The notes under the pieces: generated by a model
The model's database searches: none
Told to the model about the DNA's origin: nothing
Seen by the model: only the letters and a program-made list of their open reading frames with translations
Program-made: the position numbers and the translations under genes
Shown here: positions 59,986-64,000 of the stretch, piece after piece
Layout: the number at the start of each line of letters is the position of its first letter
How positions within the stretch are numbered: the first letter of the stretch is position 1
Assembly (NCBI GenBank): GCA_937863685.1
Contig: CALMGM010000005.1
Coordinates: forward strand, 434,001 to 498,000
Origin: an uncultured bacterium
GTDB lineage: Bacteria > Edwardsbacteria > AC1 > EtOH8
Length of the DNA: 64,000 bases
Direction of reading: 5' to 3'

Positions 59986-60803
59986 TGTTCTTTTACAACA
60001 ACGGGTTTTCTGGCATACAGCACCAGCGCATAGCTTACATAGTCATCCAAGAAAGTAGCCTGCTCCGGCTTGAGGGCAGAAACATCGAACCTGGTTGGAG
60101 TTTCAGCCATTTTGCGCTTCAGCAGGAACTTATTGGTCAGCCGCCAAGGATTTAAAAGATCCAGGAAATAATTCGACTGTTTTAAAGATTCCCCAAATAC
60201 CTGATTTTCTGCAATATTCAGCTTCCGGCATATGACAAACAATTCGCTCCGGGAATAAGGATATTCTTCTCCCACCAGCCATTTGCCGGTAAGTTGGGCC
60301 ACGAATTTATACAAACGGTACGGAGGGTTGTATTTGTTGGGAACCGAAATAAACGTCAAACCGCCTGGTTTTAAAACATCAAAATGGGCCCGGTTGATGG
60401 CCAGCCTCTGTTCTCCCAAAAAATGCTCGGTAAGGCCGAAGGACATGGATACATCGAACGTCCCCAGCAACTCGGAAGGAAGATTCAGGGCGTCCTGTAA
60501 AATAAAATTGGCCTTGACCTGGTTTCTCTCGAAAAATATTTTGGCTTTATCCAACGCCCTTTCAGAATAATCCAGTATGGTGACCTCGGCTCCCTGTCTG
60601 GCCATCAAGGCGGCATAGGTGCCGGTCCCGGCCCCTATCTCTATCACTTTAAGGCCGGGAAACGACCCGTAATTACACTCTATCCGGTCCTTGATCTTTC
60701 TCCACCGAACCGAATATTCCTCCTGGGCCAGACGATAAAGGTCCTCTTCTGGAGTATTTATCTTCCAAAGATGGTCCCATAATTGAGGGGTGTTTTGGCT
60801 CAT
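59982..60803 (-). CDS. class I SAM-dependent methyltransferase
   Basis: 273 residues. VIEIGAGTGTYAALMARQGA (motif I), EVTILDYSERALDKAKIFFE, TFDVSMSFGLTEHFLGEQR, LKPGGLTFISVPNKYNPPY. Sugar or lipid methyltransferase by context. It lies inside a four-gene run (61951 to 58882) joined by 4-base overlaps. Confidence 0.8.
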   Translation of the reverse strand: MSQNTPQLWDHLWKINTPEEDLYRLAQEEYSVRWRKIKDRIECNYGSFPGLKVIEIGAGTGTYAALMARQGAEVTILDYSERALDKAKIFFERNQVKANFILQDALNLPSELLGTFDVSMSFGLTEHFLGEQRLAINRAHFDVLKPGGLTFISVPNKYNPPYRLYKFVAQLTGKWLVGEEYPYSRSELFVICRKLNIAENQVFGESLKQSNYFLDLLNPWRLTNKFLLKRKMAETPTRFDVSALKPEQATFLDDYVSYALVLYARKPVVVKEQ

Positions 60804-61954
60804 GTTTTTAAGATCTCCCGATACATCTCCGTGATCCGGAACACCATTTTTTGGATGGTAAAGCTTTCCTCAACCCTTTTCCGCCCGGCCAGACCCATAT
60901 CCGCTGCTTTCTGCGGATTGTTCAAAAGTTCCAGCATGGCCCGGGACAGTTCTTCCGGATCGTTGGTTATCAGCTTACCCGTCACATCGGGCAGTATTAT
61001 CTCCGCGGTTCCGCCTGCCCTGATGCCTATCACCGGGCGTCCGGCGGCCATAGCCTCTATGGTCACCCGGCCAAAGGTTTCTATGGGACAGGCCATTACC
61101 ACCAGGTCCACTTGGGCCAGCAGTTCCCATATGTCGAGGGCAAAGCCGGTGAATTGAAGGTTTTCCTTTAATCCCAGATCCCGGGCCATCCTCTGTAAAA
61201 AACCGGCATAATCGGGATCACCCAAATGGGTGTCGCCGACGACCAGGTACTTTACCCGATCCATTTTTTGCGATACCAAAGCCGCTGCCTGTAAAAAAAG
61301 CTCCTGGCCTTTATCGGGAGATAACCGGCCGATGATGGCCGCGGTGTAAGGTTTCCCTCCAAATGGCGGTTTTACTGGAGGCGGGACATGAATCCCTTCG
61401 TAGATCACCCAAACCTTTGTCTGATGTCCGCCAATAGCTCTTTTTTGCTCCAAGGGCGCCAACGGAACGGCTGCGGCCTCGGACACAGCCATTACGGCAG
61501 TACTCCGGTAATAGAGAAATCTGTACAGGGGTCTCATGGTGAACAGATTCCTTATTGTCCATATCAGGGGCACACCGGCCGCCAAACAGGGCAGGCACAA
61601 AAATGCGGCTTCCAGAGCTTCGTTGGCGTGGGCAATGTCTATCTTTTCGTTTTTTAATATACGAAACAAACGCCACAAGGAAGGTAATGCGCCGAGAACA
61701 TATATGATTTTCCGGAAAACACTCTTCGGTTTTATGCTCAACAGACCCGCCGGAACCGGACCGCAAAATCTTACCCTTACCCCAAGCTTTTTAACTTCCT
61801 GGGCCAACGGCCCATCCTCAATAGCTGCAAATATCGGAATTCCCCGGGTTTTATCAAGTCCTTGCAGAATGGCCAACAGGCTTGTTTCCCCTCCGCCGAT
61901 CTTCGGCACCCGGGAAAAGAAAAGTATTTTTATGGGCTTTAAAGGGGGCATCAA
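60800..61954 (-). CDS. GT4 family glycosyltransferase
   Basis: 384 residues. LFFSRVPKIGGGETSLLAIL, IDIAHANEALEAAFLCLPCL, YTAAIIGRLSPDKGQELFLQ, MACPIETFGRVTIEAMAAGR (ExxxxxxxE). Retaining GT-B enzyme. Overlaps both neighbours by 4 bases. Confidence 0.85.
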   Translation of the reverse strand: MMPPLKPIKILFFSRVPKIGGGETSLLAILQGLDKTRGIPIFAAIEDGPLAQEVKKLGVRVRFCGPVPAGLLSIKPKSVFRKIIYVLGALPSLWRLFRILKNEKIDIAHANEALEAAFLCLPCLAAGVPLIWTIRNLFTMRPLYRFLYYRSTAVMAVSEAAAVPLAPLEQKRAIGGHQTKVWVIYEGIHVPPPVKPPFGGKPYTAAIIGRLSPDKGQELFLQAAALVSQKMDRVKYLVVGDTHLGDPDYAGFLQRMARDLGLKENLQFTGFALDIWELLAQVDLVVMACPIETFGRVTIEAMAAGRPVIGIRAGGTAEIILPDVTGKLITNDPEELSRAMLELLNNPQKAADMGLAGRKRVEESFTIQKMVFRITEMYREILKT

Positions 61955-62670
61955 ATTCTGGGCAGCATTAATTTACCCAAACCTCTGATCCAGCCAGGAA
62001 CCTGGTGAGTGCGACCGTAATCGTAAAAATACTTCAGGAATAATTTCCACTTTTTTCCCAGCATTTGCATCTGACCGCAGTCCTTTATCTTTTTTGCGTA
62101 GGTGATCGAGCCGACCACGCCCGCCTCGGCATACCCGGATTTCAGGAATATTTCATCGCGGACCAGCTGCTTTGGCCCGGGCCAGTCTACGGAATCATGA
62201 AAGGCGATGATGCCGCCTTCGATCAAATGCGGACTCCAAAGTTCGAAATCCTGCTTTACCAGTTCATACTCGTGGGCCCCGTCTATGAATAAAAACTCTA
62301 TGGGCCCCTGCCATTCCTCAGCCGCCAGTTCGGAGGTCTTCACCAGCGGGATCACTTTGTGTCCCACTCCGGCCTTTTTAATATTGTCCTGGAACTCACC
62401 CAGGGTGTCTATCCTGCCCATTTGCTGTTTATGCTCGCTGGAGCCGGAGTGCGGATCTATGGCGTATATCTTGATGCCATCCCGGGCCCCGGCAGCCAGG
62501 CAGACGGTGGAACGTCCCTTCCACGATCCTATCTCCACTATGGCACCCATCCCCTTACAGGTCCCGGCCATTCGGAATAAAAATCCCCCTTCCTCCGGCG
62601 AAAGGAATCCTTCGATAGCCGAGAATAAAGGTTCCGTATTTTTCCAAGTTTTATTTTCTATCATTTGCAA
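61951..62670 (-). CDS. class I SAM methyltransferase, Methyltransf_24 / TylF-like
   Basis: 239 residues. IVEIGSWKGRSTVCLAAGAR (motif I), IYAIDPHSGSSEH, IEFLFIDGAHEYELVKQDFE, LIEGGIIAFHDSVDWPGPKQ. This is the layout of O-methyltransferases acting on sugars, macrolides or small molecules. First of a coupled run of four genes. Confidence 0.8.
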   Translation of the reverse strand: MQMIENKTWKNTEPLFSAIEGFLSPEEGGFLFRMAGTCKGMGAIVEIGSWKGRSTVCLAAGARDGIKIYAIDPHSGSSEHKQQMGRIDTLGEFQDNIKKAGVGHKVIPLVKTSELAAEEWQGPIEFLFIDGAHEYELVKQDFELWSPHLIEGGIIAFHDSVDWPGPKQLVRDEIFLKSGYAEAGVVGSITYAKKIKDCGQMQMLGKKWKLFLKYFYDYGRTHQVPGWIRGLGKLMLPRI

Positions 62671-62713
62671 CTCTATCTTTTTGGCCGGAATGTTTCATTT
62701 CAAGACATTTCCG

Positions 62714-63730
62714 TCAGATCAATTCCTCGTGGTTTGTGTTGCCGGTCCAGCCCTCTTTTTCCAGCATTTCAAAGATCTGGTCTTTTGTCATTCTTTGAGC
62801 CAGGGCGGAACTGTATTCGAATATTTCGACTTTTTTGTGCTTGAGGTAATGGCCTCCGGGATCTGCGTCCGTCAAATGCGAAAGAATTATATAATGGCTC
62901 CCGGCGTCGACCGTCCGCATCGATTCCTCTTCGGAGATCAGCGTTTCATGAATCTTTTCCCCGGGGCGCATCCCGATATTCTTAACGGAGATTTTTTTGC
63001 CTCCGTCCTGGGCCATCACTTCGGCTAGGTCCTTGACCAGCAGCGCCGGCAGCTTTTTCACGAAGATCTCGCCCCCCTTGGCCTTTACGGACGCCCAAAA
63101 TACCAGGTCGATGGCCTGGCCCAGGGTCAATACAAACCTGGTCATCCGGGGATGGGTGATGGTCAACGGCCCGCCGTGCTCCAGCTGCTTCCGGAAAAGT
63201 GGAATGACGCTGCCCCGGGAGCCGATCACGTTCCCGTAACGGACGCAGGCATAGACCGGGAAGTTCTTCCGGGTTTTAAAATTGGCGGAAATAAACAACC
63301 GTTCCTGAAGGGCCTTGGTCATGCCCATTGTATTGACCGGCTTTACCGCCTTGTCGGTGGAAATGGATATGACCCGGGACACTCCTTCCTCCCGGCAGGC
63401 GGTGATGATGTTGTGGGCGCCGATCACGTTGGTCAGGACCGCTTCCCGGACATTATATTCGCAGGATGGCACCTGTTTTAAAGCCGCCGCATGAAAGACC
63501 ACGTCCACGCCCCTCAAGGCGACCTTGACTGCAGAATAATCACGGACGTTGCCGATGATGAATTTGATCTGGGGATCGTTCCGGAACTCGTAGCGCATGT
63601 CATCCTGTTTTTTCTCGTCCCGGCTGAATACTATGATCTTTTTGGGGCGCTTCTTCAAAAGCTTTTTGGCTATATAATGTCCGAAGGAACCGGTGCCGCC
63701 GGTGATCAAAACATTCTTATTCAAAAACAT
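62714..63730 (-). CDS. UDP-N-acetylglucosamine dehydratase, CapE/WbjB/FnlA-like SDR
   Basis: 338 residues. AAGGAG precedes the ATG. NAD-binding VLITGGTGSFGHYIAKKLL, FSRDEKKQDDMRYEFRND, VVFHAAALKQVPSCEYNV, ISISTDKAVKPVNTMGMTKA, RYGNVIGSRGSVIPLF, GMRPGEKIHETLISEEE. The usual Tyr of the SDR triad is Met (MGMTK), the known variant in this C6-dehydratase family. CapE/WbjB makes UDP-4-keto-6-deoxy sugars on the way to UDP-N-acetyl-L-fucosamine, which would make FucNAc-type sugars part of the glycan. CapF and CapG partners are not seen within the window. Confidence 0.85.
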   Translation of the reverse strand: MFLNKNVLITGGTGSFGHYIAKKLLKKRPKKIIVFSRDEKKQDDMRYEFRNDPQIKFIIGNVRDYSAVKVALRGVDVVFHAAALKQVPSCEYNVREAVLTNVIGAHNIITACREEGVSRVISISTDKAVKPVNTMGMTKALQERLFISANFKTRKNFPVYACVRYGNVIGSRGSVIPLFRKQLEHGGPLTITHPRMTRFVLTLGQAIDLVFWASVKAKGGEIFVKKLPALLVKDLAEVMAQDGGKKISVKNIGMRPGEKIHETLISEEESMRTVDAGSHYIILSHLTDADPGGHYLKHKKVEIFEYSSALAQRMTKDQIFEMLEKEGWTGNTNHEELI

Positions 63731-63775
63731 GCTTCGCTCCTTATGACCTTTTCAAATGATGCCGTTCCAAGTTCG

Positions 63776-64000
63776 TCAGATGTCTAATTTATAGGGGTGG
63801 GTGTCGCCATCCTGGGGGTTGAAGGGTTCGTCGGTGTAAGCCAGCAGGTACATCATTTCTTCGCCGGTATTCCTGATGGCGTGGGCCGACCTTAAAGGAA
63901 GTTCCACCGTTATCATGTTGTCCTCGCCCATAATGATCTCGGTCCGCTGTTTGGTGTCTATGTCCTCCAACACCAGCAGTGCCTTGCCTTTGATGACGCA
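63776..64000 (-). CDS. cupin-domain sugar-modifying protein, C-terminal part (runs off right edge)
   Basis: The last 74 codons of a gene cut by the window edge; stop TGA at 63778-63776. The end shows VIKGKALLVLEDIDT, ITVELPLRSAHAIRNTGEE, LLAYTDEPFNPQDGDTH. The PL..AHAIRN and DEPFNP features resemble the C-terminal cupin of CapF-like reductases and other sugar-isomerase cupins. The gene lies 45 bases upstream of the CapE-like gene on the same strand, so a nucleotide-sugar role fits. With only the end visible, a WxcM/FdtA-type cupin is also possible. Confidence 0.65.
   Translation of the reverse strand, partial: CVIKGKALLVLEDIDTKQRTEIIMGEDNMITVELPLRSAHAIRNTGEEMMYLLAYTDEPFNPQDGDTHPYKLDI

Overview
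The window is a Gram-negative bacterial chromosome segment. Essentially every gene lies on the minus strand. An outer membrane is indicated by LptB and LolD homologues, a Wzi-like outer-membrane protein, O-antigen-type Wzx and ligase proteins and an exported L,D-transpeptidase. Four secreted proteins end in a FlgD-like / type IX-secretion-style C-terminal sorting domain (LQNAYPNPSRG...TRKLVVLR type). That domain, the YVTN and beta-helix secreted proteins and the GC-rich composition suggest an uncultured member of the FCB group (an Edwardsbacteria/TA06-like lineage would fit). This taxonomic guess is inference; no rRNA is present.

Layout, left to right. (1) 1-14.1 kb, GC-rich: the 5' part of a MalT-like STAND regulator; two very large secreted proteins, each with 14 WYDYR repeats, sharing promoter type, C-terminus and terminator; a 16-repeat YVTN propeller protein; a choloylglycine-hydrolase-family enzyme; and a CPBP membrane protease. 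The YVTN and hydrolase genes share a duplicated promoter/leader/signal-peptide cassette. (2) 14.2-20.5 kb, markedly AT-rich: a defence-type island with a small membrane protein, a DNA methyltransferase fused to an Mrr-like nuclease domain, a STAND-type NTPase fused to a Shedu-like nuclease, a UvrD-like helicase and a small HNH protein. Upstream of the HNH gene is an unusual array of eleven 21-bp units with a quasi-palindromic core. (3) 20.8-25.1 kb: a repeat-rich region with two small genes and a solitary Leu/Ile/Val-type binding lipoprotein. It holds several dispersed hairpin repeat families, a 180-bp direct repeat and portable terminators. (4) 25.1-33.4 kb, housekeeping and transport: an NSS transporter with a 39-residue small subunit, a four-helix-bundle protein, an L,D-transpeptidase, an aminotransferase, a beta-helix protein, and an MFS-LolD-LptB operon. 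(5) 33.5-64 kb: a large surface polysaccharide locus. It has a priming phosphoglycosyltransferase, a Wzi-like protein, twelve glycosyltransferase genes (two of them double-domain), a polysaccharide deacetylase, a B12-binding radical SAM enzyme, an O-antigen ligase/polymerase, a Wzx flippase, eight SAM methyltransferase genes (two FkbM type), a CapE/WbjB-like UDP-GlcNAc dehydratase, and the end of a cupin protein cut by the window edge. Many neighbours there overlap by 4 bases.

How it fits together: the polysaccharide locus encodes assembly of a Wzx/Wzy-type glycan, probably heavily methylated. LptB and LolD belong to envelope transport. The secreted repeat proteins are probably surface-displayed. 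The most novel part is the AT-rich island: a Shedu nuclease coupled to a STAND ATPase, next to a helicase and an HNH gene, with dyad elements and a phased 21-bp repeat array. It may be an undescribed composite defence system.
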